Below are positions 47,397 to 58,001 of a DNA stretch of 64,000 nt, in pieces; position 1 is the first letter of the stretch; each line of letters begins with the position of its first letter. The notes under the pieces are model-generated. The model was given only the letters and a program-made list of their open reading frames with translations. It was not told the DNA's origin and made no database searches. Position numbers and translations under genes: made by a program. The DNA comes from Schistosoma mansoni (Eukaryota; Platyhelminthes; Trematoda; Strigeidida; Schistosomatidae): NCBI RefSeq assembly GCF_000237925.1, contig NC_031496.1, positions 31,042,539 through 31,106,538 on the forward strand, written 5' to 3'.

Positions 47397-47596
47397 NNNN
47401 NNNNNNNNNNNNNNNNNNNNNNNNNNNNNNNNNNNNNNNNNNNNNNNNNNNNNNNNNNNNNNNNNNNNNNNNNNNNNNNNNNNNNNNNNNNNNNNNNNNN
47501 NNNNNNNNNNNNNNNNNNNNNNNNNNNNNNNNNNNNNNNNNNNNNNNNNNNNNNNNNNNNNNNNNNNNNNNNNNNNNNNNNNNNNNNNNNNNNNNN
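47397..47596. other. Assembly gap of 200 N
   Basis: Exactly 200 N, likely a placeholder. It lies in the intron between cadherin exons 48077-48215 and 44137-44876. The two exons are already phase-compatible, so no coding exon needs to be missing, but an exon of a length divisible by three could hide here. Confidence 0.95.
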
Positions 47597-48076
47597 GGCA
47601 ACTGAGGTACTTTAATAGTATGCTGTCTTTTCTTCACGGCAATTATCTACGTACAGTGAATCACCTCACATGACTTATTATATGAGAATAGGAGATAGTA
47701 AGAGGATAGAATATGAGAACATGAGACAAGGATATTTGAGAAAGTGTCGCAAGAAGGCTATCTAGCTCCATATAGCACCATTTTCTAATGATCTGATCTG
47801 CTATCAGGTGTTTTATCACTTAGCTCTTCATCCCTCCCAAAGTAAAAAGTAAATACAAACCAGACATCAAAATCACCCACCTGAACTACAAATCTTCTCC
47901 ATCATCTCAAAACTTTCTCTTAGTTTATATGCATCAGAATCAAAGTTTTTCTAAACTACTTTAGCAACTAACATAACGAATTGATATTAAGTTCAAGAAG
48001 CAACAAGAACAAACAAAAAGGAACTGATCAATAAATCAATAATCAATAATCAATAAATTTTGGTCAATCAACTAAC

Positions 48077-48215
48077 CATGATATTCTCCCTCAATTCCAA
48101 TAAAATAAGGTTTGTTATCATTTAAATCAAGTATACGTATACAAATTGTATCTATTGTAGAATAAACTTTATCTTGACCATTATCGGATGCTATCACTTC
48201 AAAACAATAATGAGA
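48077..48215 (-). CDS. Cadherin-like gene, exon with end of an EC repeat
   Basis: Exon of 139 nt, acceptor GGAATTAG (phase 0), donor GTTAGT at 48071-48076 (phase 1). It encodes the end of a cadherin repeat: CFEVIASDNGQDKVYSTIDT, then IRILDLNDNKPYF, the calcium-coordinating linker with DxNDNxP. It continues from LDRENQ at the end of the exon at 52732. Confidence 0.85.
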
Positions 48216-48338
48216 CTAATTCCAAAGGAAAGAATAGAAAAAAAATAGTAGATGTAATCAGAACAAGATTAGATTTGGTCATATAATAAATAATATGGAT
48301 AGTAATCAGAATTGGTTTATTTCAGAAAAGATTAACAT

Positions 48339-49325
48339 TGTAGTGCCGTGCTTCAGTTGCTGATACCTTGACGTGGTGGTCGGGCTTGCCTATCGTGATG
48401 AACCAATCGAGCTATACTGGCTGGAACAATCATTCTTCAAGGTCCTACCACGCCAGAAAAGTCGGTTGAAGAGCGGTAAGACTAAAAGCAGCAATCATAA
48501 GGTCCGAAGGCGAAGTCCTAATGCTGACTGTACAGAGGTGTGACAGCAATAAGGTGTTTCCCTCAGACAACCAACATAACAGCGATTCTGCCTTCCCACA
48601 AGGAGGAGTGGGGTTAGATAAGGTCGACCCCAAAAATGCACACCTCGCCTTATCCCACGGATATCCGTCTCCGACGGTGAGGTCCCAACAAGTACGGAGC
48701 TAACACAATAATTACTCACAAAAAGGTCGTGTGTGACCAACCTCAAACAGTTGTCCCTTGGGCACTGCGGTCACGCTCTCAGGTCACGAAGACCACTTCT
48801 AATCCAATTTTTTTTCAGGTACCTCTAGAAGAACCCTTCCACGGTGTGGGCAACCGGGAAGTGATAATTGCCCTCATACCTCTAACAGCACTCAAGACCA
48901 CTGTGCCATGCTTTGCTAATCGTTCACCTCGACAACCGTTATTATACAAATCTTAACGGTGTATAAAATCAGAAGGCAAAGAGATGCGACAGCTACAGTT
49001 TTATTGACAAATGATGCAGGCCAGAAAGTTATAAGCACATGATTAAATATCAGCTAGCGAAACTTGAATGACACGCATTGGAGATGGCGGGTAAGCCAAC
49101 TCAGTTTAATCAAGCGTTAATCAGTATTTATAGTCAGACAAGAATAAGTACGTGTGATGAATAAGATAAAAAGTGTACACACACCTACGTTCATATAAAA
49201 AAATAGTGGGTGTTAATTAGTGAATAATTAACAAGGTGAAAACTTCACTCAAGATGAATAGGTAAATTGGCTTGTCCAGAAGTTAGAATAAGACATGTGG
49301 GCTTAACATATCAACCGACACTACA
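48339..49325 (-). mobile_element. Solo LTR fossil carrying a nested LINE 5' UTR
   Basis: Starts TGTAGTGCCG and ends CGACACTACA, with a 4-bp target-site duplication ACAT (48335-48338 and 49326-49329). Sequence is related to the solo LTR at 50627-51138 in opposite orientation. A type-1 LINE leader (about 48352-48905) is inserted, with TGCC(G/A)TGCTT repeated on both sides. Fossil without internal coding region; strand is arbitrary. Confidence 0.8.
48352..48905 (+). mobile_element. Type-1 LINE 5' UTR fragment nested in the solo LTR
   Basis: Same leader as at 24541-25131 (over 90% alike by eye), ending at CTCAAGACCACTG before the endonuclease begins. Flanked by a roughly 10-bp near-duplication (about 48343-48353 and 48903-48913). 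A leader-only insertion is unusual for a LINE, where 5' truncation is the norm. Confidence 0.7.
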
Positions 49326-49497
49326 ACATATATGATAGACTTTAGGTTACAGTTATAGTTTTTAAATAGCCAACTTCTTAAGTAAACATTTATGGCACAT
49401 CATTATGTTGGAGTATTATCCTTCAAGGTGTATGAAAGCAGTAGATTGGAAACTCTTGAAGCAAAAAAAGTGTTTAATTATCGATGATATTGAATTT

Positions 49498-50143
49498 TTA
49501 TAGTTGAGATCATGAGTCAGTTGAAGCTAGACCACCAAGGAAAACTGGGAAGCACTGGACGGCCGTTTTGTTCTGTTGTGGGACCTCTCAGTAGTGCGCA
49601 TCCGCGATCCCACCTCGGGAGATTCAAACTCAGGACCTACCAGTCTCGCACCACTGAGCCGGCATCCGATGGTGTTAATGTCTAACTTTAACCAATCCAC
49701 AAAGTTGAGCAACCGTTCACCAATTGTCTTCAGTGAGTTACTATCTCACAACTGACCTGGTTGAACTCCGCTGGTTACTGCTTCTCACCACAACTTCACA
49801 GAATACCTCATTGAAGCCAGTGGAGTTCAACCACGTCTGTTGTGAGCTAGTAACTCACTGAAGACAATTGGTGAACAGTTTCTCAATTTCGTGGATTGGT
49901 TGAAGTTAGACATTACCATCATCGGATGTCGTCTCAGTGGTCTATCGATTAAGTGCTTTGGCGCGAGACAGGTAGGTCCTGGGTTCGAATCTCGTGAGTT
50001 GGGATCGTGGATGTACACTGCTCAGGAGTCCCACAATAGCACGAAATGGCCGTCCAATGCTTCCAGGTTTTCCATTATGGTCTAGCTTCAATTGACTTAT
50101 AATCGCAACTATATAAATACTGAAATCTCCACAAAATACTTCT
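49498..50143. mobile_element. Family B SINE, long inverted pair with 12-bp duplication
   Basis: A nearly complete minus unit (49498-49815) is followed directly by a nearly complete plus unit (49816-50143). The outer duplication GATATTGAATTT (49486-49497 and 50144-50155) shows one insertion event. Minus hammerhead (about 49549-49600): CTGAGAG and AAAA, inactive. Plus hammerhead (about 50012-50060): G5 changed to C (CTCAGGA), inactive. Confidence 0.85.
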
Positions 50144-50155
50144 GATATTGAATTT

Positions 50156-50622
50156 AAAAGCAAATCAAAGAGAATCACTTAGACGTGCTAACTAACAGTT
50201 AGTTTAACGATGTTCAAAACAGATATGCTTGTTTGTAACTATTTATCTAGTAAAGTTTTGATACAATCCTGCTTAGATGTAGTATTTTATGATTTTAATT
50301 TCATTCTCAATCAATTAAGTATTATGAGTGATTCAAAATGATATACTCTCTTTCAACGTAACGAGAAGACAAAGAACTATTCCATCATGGATACCTTTAA
50401 TTCAAAGTTATTCGCAAAGAAAAGTACATGATTTCAATAGGCTTAATAAGAGAAGAGGAGTCTCCGAATAAGTTATTCTTATCTAAAAATGTCAAAAGAT
50501 TTTGGCAGACATACTGTATACAATGAACAATAAAGATATTTTATGCATGTACGATGTATAGGTTACACAATAAGACAAAAGTTCCTGATATGGACCAAAG
50601 TTTTTTAAAATCTATATTTAAT
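50156..50622. other. Intronic sequence, nothing recognised
   Basis: AT-rich intron DNA of the cadherin-like gene without recognisable repeat family. Confidence 0.4.
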
Positions 50623-50626
50623 ATCT

Positions 50627-51138
50627 TGTAGTATCGGTTGTTATGTTAAGCCCATATACTTTATTCTAGCTACTGGCCAAGCCAATTCACCTGTACATTG
50701 AGTCATCTTTTGATCTTGTTAATCATTTGCTTATTAACCTTGAGTACTTTTTATATGAGCGTATATGTGTGCACACTTCGTATCTTATTCGTCATATGTC
50801 TGTCACTCATTTTTCTCCGACTATAAATGTTGATTAACGCTTGCTTAAATCGAGTTGCCTTCCCAGCCATCTCCAATACGCATTATCTTTCGCTTCGCTC
50901 TCGAGTTGGCTTACCAGCCATCTCCACTGCATGTCATTTCCGCCTCGTTCGCTTCCTTCGCTTATTCGCCTGTTCACTCGCTCGTTATTATTCGCTCAGG
51001 TGTTGTTAACTTTCTGACCTGAGTTATTCGACAATAAAGTGTAGTTGCTGCTATCCTTTGTCTTCTGATTTTACGCGCCGTTAAGATTAGAATTATATCG
51101 GTTATCGAAACGAACGATTAACGAATCGCGGCACTACA
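50627..51138 (+). mobile_element. Solo LTR fossil
   Basis: TGTAGTATCGG at the left and GGCACTACA at the right, with a 4-bp target-site duplication ATCT (50623-50626 and 51139-51142). It contains a TCGCTT/ACTCGC-rich stretch and an AATAAA-like signal (ACAATAAAG, about 51031). Related to 48339-49325 in reverse. Fossil without internal region. Confidence 0.8.
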
Positions 51139-51790
51139 ATCTAACTTTAACCAATCCACGAAATGGAGCAACCGTCTACCATTGTCTTCAGTGAAATACT
51201 ATCTCACAACAGACCCGGTTGGACTCCACTGGTCACTGCTTCTCATTAGAACTCCAGGAAATACCTCTTGAAGCCGATCACTAGTGAGCATATGTTTATT
51301 ATCAGATGAGGTTCTGTGGAGATTTTATTATTTTATGATTGAATTCATGAGTCAATTGAAGCTAGACCACCATGGGAAACCTGGAAGCACTGAACGGCCG
51401 TTTCGTACTAGTGCGGGACTCCTCAACAGTGCGCATCCACGATCTCACCTCGCGATACTCGAACCGAGGACCTATCAGTAGTGAGATAGTAACTCAGTGA
51501 AAAACAATGGTGGATGGTTACTAAGTTCCGTGGATTATTTGAAGTTAGACATTAACACAGTTGGATGTCAGTCGGTTCAGTGGTCTGGATGTTAAGCATT
51601 CGCGTGCGAGACTGATAGGTCCTGAGTTCGAAACTCTCGAGCTGGGATCGTGAATACGCACTGCTGAGAATTCTCACAACAGGACAAAATGGTCATCCAG
51701 TGCTTCCAGGTTTTTCATGGTGGTCCAAATTCAATTGACTAGTGATTTCAACTATCTAAAATTGCTAAAATCTCCACATAACCCCGTTCC
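51139..51790. mobile_element. Family B SINE, inverted pair
   Basis: A minus unit without its 5' end (51139-51480) is followed by a plus unit (51481-51790). Minus hammerhead (about 51382-51430): C3 changed and GTT at the cleavage site. Plus hammerhead (about 51660-51706): CTGAGAA and AAAA. Both inactive. The left end abuts the solo LTR. Confidence 0.8.
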
Positions 51791-52164
51791 CATATTTGAT
51801 ACTCATATTATTTTTCAAAAAATGTCTATTCAGTGCTATAACCATAAGTCTAGATTAATTATTCAGAAGAATGATTAAGTTTATAGAAAACATCATTATA
51901 GTACACCTTTTTAATTCACTCTGGAAGGTGTACACGAATGTAAATTCCAAAAGTATCGGCTGATATACAAGAGAATTTGGACGGATAAATACGAAAAGAT
52001 TTGGCTAGTCTAACTATTTCTGAGACTAATTACAAAGTTGTCCGTGTAATTACTGAAAAAACACATTTGCTTCCAATAAGTTTTCCAATTATCATAACAT
52101 GTTTAATCAAGTGCATTGGTCTAAAAAAATTACCTCAGTTAAACAAAATCTTACTTACAAGCAG

Positions 52165-52260
52165 AGATGGATGGTGGCTAGTAGTGGAATCCAGGACCTG
52201 TGTTTCGTCCTATTTGTAAACCGTCCATCTTTGCTTATAATATTTATGAATTAAGGCAAA
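52165..52260 (-). mobile_element. Family A (Smα-like) fragment, interrupted by a LINE
   Basis: Hammerhead 3' half (GAAACACAGGTC on the minus strand), then the conserved TCCATCTTTGCTTATAAT. The family sequence resumes after the LINE insertion at about 52651-52725, up to the splice donor of the exon at 52732. Confidence 0.75.
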
Positions 52261-52658
52261 GTACAAGTATTTATAAACAGTTGTCTACACAAAATACCCA
52301 ACATTCACTAACCGGATATTATCAGCAACAGCCTTCTATGGAAGAGGACAAACCAGCTTCCAGCTGAAGACGAAATTAGGAAAAGACGTTGGAAGTGGAT
52401 CGGACATACATTGAGGAAATCATCAAACTGCATCATCAGGTAAGCGCTAACTTGGAATCGTGAAGGGAAGCGGAAAAAAGGGAAGTCCAAAGAACACATT
52501 ACTCTGGGAAATAGAAGCAGATATGAAAAGAATGAATAACAACTTGAAAGAACTGGGAAGGATTGCCCATAACAGGATTGGATGGAGAATGCTGGTGGGT
52601 AGCCTATGCTCCTCCATGAGGGGTAACAGACGTAAGTAAGTAAGTAAGTAAGTAAGGC
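52261..52658 (+). mobile_element. Type-2 LINE 3' end, arm 1 of an exon-flanking inverted repeat
   Basis: About 395 bp of type-2 C-terminal sequence ([14 protein letters not shown], [23 protein letters not shown]) with a GTAAGTAAGTAAG tail. The insertion lies in a family A relic, with AAGGCAAA repeated on both sides (52253-52260 and about 52652-52660). It is identical, apart from the length of one homopolymer, to the reverse complement of 53345-53743. Confidence 0.85.
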
Positions 52659-52731
52659 AAATATGCCAATAAGAGAATGATCAATTACAAACCTAAACAT
52701 CAATGAAAAGATTTAAACAACCAATACTTAC

Positions 52732-53139
52732 TTGATTCTCTCTATCCAATGATGATCGTGTGAATAAACTTCCATTATTCAATATATAAAATGGTAAATG
52801 ATAATCAGTAATTAATTGAGTAGTATTATTCCTTAATTGAGACTCAACATTTTCATTGAACCATTTATCAGAAAATAATAATAATTTCAATGTTATTTCA
52901 CTATTTAATCCTTCATCCTTATCAATGACTTTTAGATCACCAATCCATGTATTGGATGGTTGATTTTCTTCAATGGCAAATTGTCTTGGACCATAAAATT
53001 CCGGTGCATTATCATTTACATCTAACATATGAATAATGAGTTGTGTTGTAGATGTATGATGTATTGTATTATTGTTAGATAGTAAATAAAATTGATTGTT
53101 TAGTGGTTGGTAACCACCATCAATTGCTAGAATTGTTAA
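52732..53139 (-). CDS. Cadherin-like gene, EC-repeat exon flanked by inverted LINE tails
   Basis: Exon of 408 nt in phase 0, acceptor TACACAG at 53140-53146, donor GTAAGT at 52726-52731. It encodes the end of one cadherin repeat (LTILAIDGGYQP, then MLDVNDNAPEF) and most of the next (FAIEENQPSNTWIGDLKVID, DKDEGLNSEI, NGSLFTRSSLDRENQ): the DxNDNAPxF, DxD and LDRE calcium-site motifs. The donor's downstream bases come from a family A SINE relic. Two near-identical LINE arms flank the exon 74 bp downstream and 205 bp upstream. Confidence 0.9.
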
Positions 53140-53344
53140 CTGTGTAAAAAATCATCAAAGGGGAAACATTTAGTTTCAATGCATTATAGAGACTATAAAT
53201 AAGAGTGTGTACAGAAGGGTATCATGATAAACCTTTCATAGATACAAAAAATACGTGACTGTAAACATATACTTCTATCTGTTACAATTTTTATAGATGT
53301 TCACATCATAATTAAAGCTTTAACTCATTTATATCAAATAATTA

Positions 53345-54012
53345 CGTACTTACTTACTTACTTACGTCTGTTACCCCTCATGGAGGAGCATAGGCTACCC
53401 ACCAGCATTCTCCATCCAATCCTGTTATGGGCAATCCTTCCCAGTTCTTTCAAGTTGTTATTCATTCTTTTCATATCTGCTTCTATTTCCCAGAGTAATG
53501 TGTTCTTTGGACTTCCCTTTTTTTCCGCTTCCCTTCACGATTCCAAGTTAGCGCTTACCTGATGATGCAGTTTGATGATTTCCTCAATGTATGTCCGATC
53601 CACTTCCAACGTCTTTTCCTAATTTCGTCTTCAGCTGGAAGCTGGTTTGTCCTCTTCCATAGAAGGCTGTTGCTGATAATATCCGGTTAGTGAATGTTGG
53701 GTATTTTGTGTAGACAACTGTTTATAAATACTTGTACCTTCTTGACGATGGATTTAGTAGTAGTTCTCCACGTTTCAGCTCCATACAGTAGGACTGTCTT
53801 GACGTTCGTATTGAAGATTCTCATTTTGAAGTTAGTTGACAGTTGTTTTGAGTTCCATATGTTCTTCAATTGTAGAAATGCTCCCCTTGCTTTGCCAATC
53901 CTCACCTTTACATCTGCATCCGATCCTCCTTGTTTATCAACGATGCTTCCCAGGTACGTGAATGTTTCCACCTCTTCCAGAGTTTCTCCATCATGTAACC
54001 GACTAATATTTT
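53345..54012 (-). mobile_element. Type-2 LINE 3' end, arm 2 of the exon-flanking inverted repeat
   Basis: 668 bp, minus strand, tail ACTTACTTACTTAC at 53345. Coding remnants: ETFTYLGSIVDKQGGSDADV (about 53970), [20 protein letters not shown] (about 53860) and [18 protein letters not shown]. The last roughly 395 bp are the mirror of 52261-52658. 5'-truncated. Confidence 0.85.
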
Positions 54013-54329
54013 TTTACTGTAGTTATGTAACGTTTCATTTTTATCAAAACTGTTATTAACTATTTGAGACATTGTATGTTAATTTATCGTGTATGTTCCT
54101 TTCTTTTTCATTGTGTTTTTTCAGTAACAATCTTAGCTACACGTATCATGCTATGGCTTGGTTCTTTTCTTTATATGATCATTAGTTCCAGTTTTATTTT
54201 ACCTCATTATCTCAAATAACACAACTCTTTGTAAGTTCAATCAATTTGTCAATGATGAGGTGATTCAAATTCATTAGATTATTTATTGAAAATTTATATC
54301 TGTCTGTTAAAAGTTCTATTCTGATCATA

Positions 54330-54710
54330 ATCATCATGTGCTTACTAGTGACTGACTTCAAGATGATTTCCTGGAGTTCTAGTAAGAAGCCATGAACAGT
54401 GGAGTCCAATCTATGTCGGGTAGAGATAGGTATCTACCTCAGACAATGGATGAATGATTGCTCAGCCAATCATGGATCGATGTAAGTTAGACATCAACAC
54501 TGTTGGATGTCAGATAAGTGATCTACAAGTTAAGCGTTCGCGTGTGAGACCGAAGGTCCTGGCTTGGAATACCACGTACGGGAGAATAAATGCGCACTAC
54601 TAAAGAGCTTCCCACTAAGACGAAACAGCTGTTAAGTGCTTCCAGGCTTTCAGTAGTGGTTTAGCTTATATTGATTCATGAATTCAACTATTAAAATGCT
54701 ATTTTAATAA
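54330..54710 (+). mobile_element. Diverged family B SINE
   Basis: Plus unit with head (TGCTTACTAGTGACTGACTT), tRNA-like part and hammerhead relic (about 54592-54640, CTAAAGA, TGTTAAGTGC). Core positions are lost; old copy. Confidence 0.7.
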
Positions 54711-54925
54711 AGATTTTAATTCTAAACAATCACATTCATAACTGTGACAAGCCATCTCACTGAGCTTCAGATTTTCTTTTGTTCAGTTTGCACCTTAGTT
54801 TGTAGATTTCTCTTGGATAAACTACTGTTTCTGATCCTTTTAATATGAAATGTACCATTACTTTAAACTCGTAATGAAAAACAAAAAAAAAGCAAATTTG
54901 AGGTAAATAATTAAAAATAGCTTAC

Positions 54926-55081
54926 TTTAAATGTTGACTGTGCTTCACGATCTATTTCAGCTGTATTAAGAATCCAACCAGTTATTGGATCTATTTTAAA
55001 ATAAGGTGTATTAAGTTCATTCTTTTGTAAACTGTAGTAAATTTGTGCATTTTCTTCTATATCCTTATCTGTAGCATGCAT
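54926..55081 (-). CDS. Cadherin-like gene, small EC exon
   Basis: Exon of 156 nt, phase 0 at both ends: acceptor TATTATTAG, donor GTAAGC at 54920-54925. It encodes ATDKDIEENAQIYYSLQKNE and PYFKIDPITGWILNTAEIDR, the DxD calcium site and LDRE-equivalent IDRE of a cadherin repeat. Joins KIIQ of the upstream exon to LTILAIDGG of the downstream exon without a frame change. Confidence 0.88.
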
Positions 55082-55354
55082 CTAATAATAAAAGAATGTG
55101 TGGGTACATTGTTGAATACCTTTTGTTGAGAAACCATTTCAAATAATGAATAAGCACAATTTAATAGTTTATCCCTCCAGGGTATATTCATATTATGCAA
55201 TAGAACTGATTGCATAATACGTAGCTATACTTACCAATTTACATATATGTGACCACAAATATACAGGGTGGAGTATAATTTAGTTTCAAGTTATCTGAAT
55301 AAGTAATAAAATAAATTCAACTTAGTACTAAGTTGAATTTAAACTTCACCCCAT

Positions 55355-56320
55355 TGCACAAGCAAGTGGCTATCAGGATTCAGTAGCTAAGTGGATAACG
55401 CAATAGTGTTTGAAGCGAATGGTACTGTGTTCGAGTCTCAGAGTGAACATCAACTCTAGTCAGTCAGTCAATCACAACGTAGAACTTCGTACGTAAGTAC
55501 ATCAGTTCGAGTTGCCATACCACATTAGCACAAAAATTCAGTTGTCCATTCAAATCCCATAGTGGTAAAAGTAGTAAGAGTATAAGCATTAATATGAAAC
55601 ATTGGGGTTTAAAGATGTTATTGAAGGAGTATAATACAGTGAAATAAATTTGAAAAGAGAAAAAGGATATGGACATGAAGAATTCAGAAGATTAGAATTT
55701 GGTAGAACACAAAGAGTGGATGCACCTTCGCCATTGCAAACGATTTTGAGCCATGTCATTCAAGGTCTCTAACCATCGGTTGCTATCATCTCGCGAATCT
55801 CAACCAGGTAGTCTACACCTACTAACATGTCTCAGTCCACTTGTCAGCGACTTCATGGATTTATGCCACATTTCGGTCTGGCCGCCCCTAGCTTTCTTCC
55901 AACCTACTCCTACGCCATAAAGCATTGCACGTCGGGGCAGTCGGTGGTTGGGCATACGTAACACGTGTCCCAGCCATCTCAACTGATGAAGTTTCACTAC
56001 TTCATCAATCGATTTGCCATCCTTACCTAGTACCCGTTTCCTAACAACTGCATTACTTACCCGGTGGTCCCAGGATATACGAGCAATGCTTTGAAGACAC
56101 CTATGATCGAACACTAGTAGCCTACGAATATCCTCTACTCTTATCGGTCATGTTTCACTGCCATAAAGCAGGACGGAACGAACTGCTGCACAGTGAACCC
56201 GTCCTTTTGTTGCTAGACATCAAATCTAAGATGCAGATATATCTAGCTGAGGAATCCCAAATAGGACGAAGTGGCACGCGTCCTGAATTCCACTACTAGC
56301 CACTATCCATCTTTGTTTAT
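55355..56320 (+). mobile_element. Family A (Smα-like) unit split by a type-1 LINE
   Basis: The head with tRNA-like boxes (55355-55459) and the hammerhead end (56217-56320) are separated by a LINE insertion. The near-duplicate ACATCAACTCT/ACATCAAATCT (55449-55459 and 56217-56227) marks the target site. Hammerhead (about 56249-56297): CTGAGGA with the first stem II base changed and GAAG instead of GAAA. Confidence 0.8.
55460..56216 (-). mobile_element. Type-1 LINE 3' end inserted in the family A unit
   Basis: Minus strand C-terminal coding: FDHRCLQSIARISWDHRVSN, VLGKDGKSIDEVVKLHQLRW, GHVLRMPNHRLPRRAMLYGV and ARGGQTEMWHKSMKSL (56114-55800). The 3' end has the tail repeat (AGTCAGTCAGTCA at 55459). 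5'-truncated, about 757 bp. Confidence 0.88.
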
Positions 56321-56429
56321 AAGGTAACAAAATAGTTGTAATAACAAATAAAATCAGAAGACCCAATAAAAGCAGCTGTTAAATACTCATCGTGCTCTCT
56401 TAATGAACCCATTAGCTAAAACAGGTCAT

Positions 56430-57425
56430 TAGATTAACTTCATCAGAACCGACACAGGTATTCTGGAGACTCAAGTGTACAGGAAGCCGACCCACACTGA
56501 TCAAATATTCAACTAAAATAGCAACAACCCAAGAGCTCATAAAGTCAACTGTGTACAAATTTTGTTCAAGAGGGCGAGGACACACTGCAACACAATTACA
56601 GCACGGAAAGATGAAGAAAAATACTTGAAAACCATCCTTCAAAAGAACGGCTACCCAATCAATTTTATCAAAAAGTACTAGCCGCATCCATCATCAGAAA
56701 CAAAGTCAAGTACAGAAATCAACAAAAGGATCACCCTACCACACATAAAAGGTATATCGGAAAGGACAACGAAACTGCTGAAAACGTTCGGAATAGGTGT
56801 TGCTCACAAACCAATAAAATCCCTCCATTCAGTCCCATGCAAACCAAAGGACGAAATGACAAAAGAAGACAAACCAAATATCATCTACAAAATAAATTGT
56901 ACCAACTGAGAAAAACCCTACGTCAGACAAAGTGGACGTTCTCTTCATCTTCGCCTGCATGAACATCAATTAGCAGTCAAACGCCATGACATGACTTCAC
57001 TTATATCAATGCACGTGGATAACCACGGACACACATTCGACCGAAAAAATGCAGAGATTTCGGATAGAGGCAATTCTAAAAACACCAGAGAATTTTTAGA
57101 AGCTTGGCACTCAGGTCAATCAGCAATAAACAAGCACATTGAAATCATTCCAATTTATCAACCAATCAGGAAAATTATGCAGAAACATAGGAACAAAAAA
57201 CAAACGAATAGGAGATACAACCAAAACAAATAAATAAACAATGACAGATATAAGGTCAACAAGAACCAGTCAACATCGAGGTGTACAGGACAAGCTGTGA
57301 ACCACATGTGGAGAAATTCAAACACTTCACTTCTATCCGAAGTTTGTGCTGATGATGTCATTCAGTAGGATGATGAAAGCTCGACGACCAAACCATCCAG
57401 CTCAGAGAACAAAACTCCATCAAAA
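56430..57425 (+). mobile_element. Penelope-like element, 3' part with GIY-YIG-type region
   Basis: Plus-strand remnants: QVYRKPTHTDQIFN (RT end, about 56470), GIGVAHKPIKSLHS (about 56790), IIYKINCTN then KPYVRQSGRSLHLRLHEHQL (about 56880-56975; GIY-YIG-like IYK..YV.QSGR), RHDMTSLISMHVDNHGHTFD (about 56985). The C-terminus ends at the AACCAAAACAAATAA near 57230. The terminal sequence (57240-57425) equals that at 40045-40193. Truncated and broken in several places. Confidence 0.8.
57338..57395 (+). ncRNA. Hammerhead-like motif in Penelope-like end
   Basis: GTTTGTG, CTGATGA, a stem II candidate, GAAAGCTC, then GACGACCAAAC. The core is present, but the innermost stem I pair is G-G in this copy, so it is weaker than the one at 39765-39815. 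Confidence 0.45.
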
Positions 57426-58001
57426 TTCAACTCAATCTTTGCATTTTTTGTATAAAATTTGTCTCATGTAAATACTTTGGCTTGTTGAATGCTTAATCAT
57501 ACAAAAGTTCAAATCTTCTTATACTCAAAAACAATTCGCCCTTACAGTAAACTTATCCTTTGAACTTGGATTTATTATCCAGAGTAGGTATGGCCCATAT
57601 TTACTTTTCACTTTGTTATTCTTATATCTTCCAGTCTGTCTAATGCATGAACAACAATAATAATTGAAGACAATCGACTGATATTTGCAGAAAGGAACAG
57701 TCAAGATTGAGACAATTGATTAATAGTTTGAAAATTAACTATTTACTGTATGGTTCTCAAATTTTACTAAAATGTTCTGTACAATCGATTGTCTCCAAGT
57801 GTATTCTGGATCACAACATAGAACTGTAAACGCGATACTCGCGATCCAATAGTCTATGTGAAAGATAAAGTTTAGAACTAAGTTATCTTTGTTCCGACTA
57901 TAGCTTCAAGATGAACTCTGGGATTGCCAGTATCAGGTTTACAGTTCTAGTAGTAATTTAATCCTATATGGTATATAGAATAACATTAAACAATCACTAA
58001 C

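Noticed and set aside
47359-47637. Open frames running through the N gap
   Set aside because: They consist mostly of undetermined bases and carry no information.
52308-52703. 131-codon minus-strand frame across the type-2 LINE tail (also 53380-53562, 62814-63023, 38147-38515)
   Set aside because: Antisense of the conserved LINE C-terminus. The sense strand carries the recognisable RT-tail motifs.
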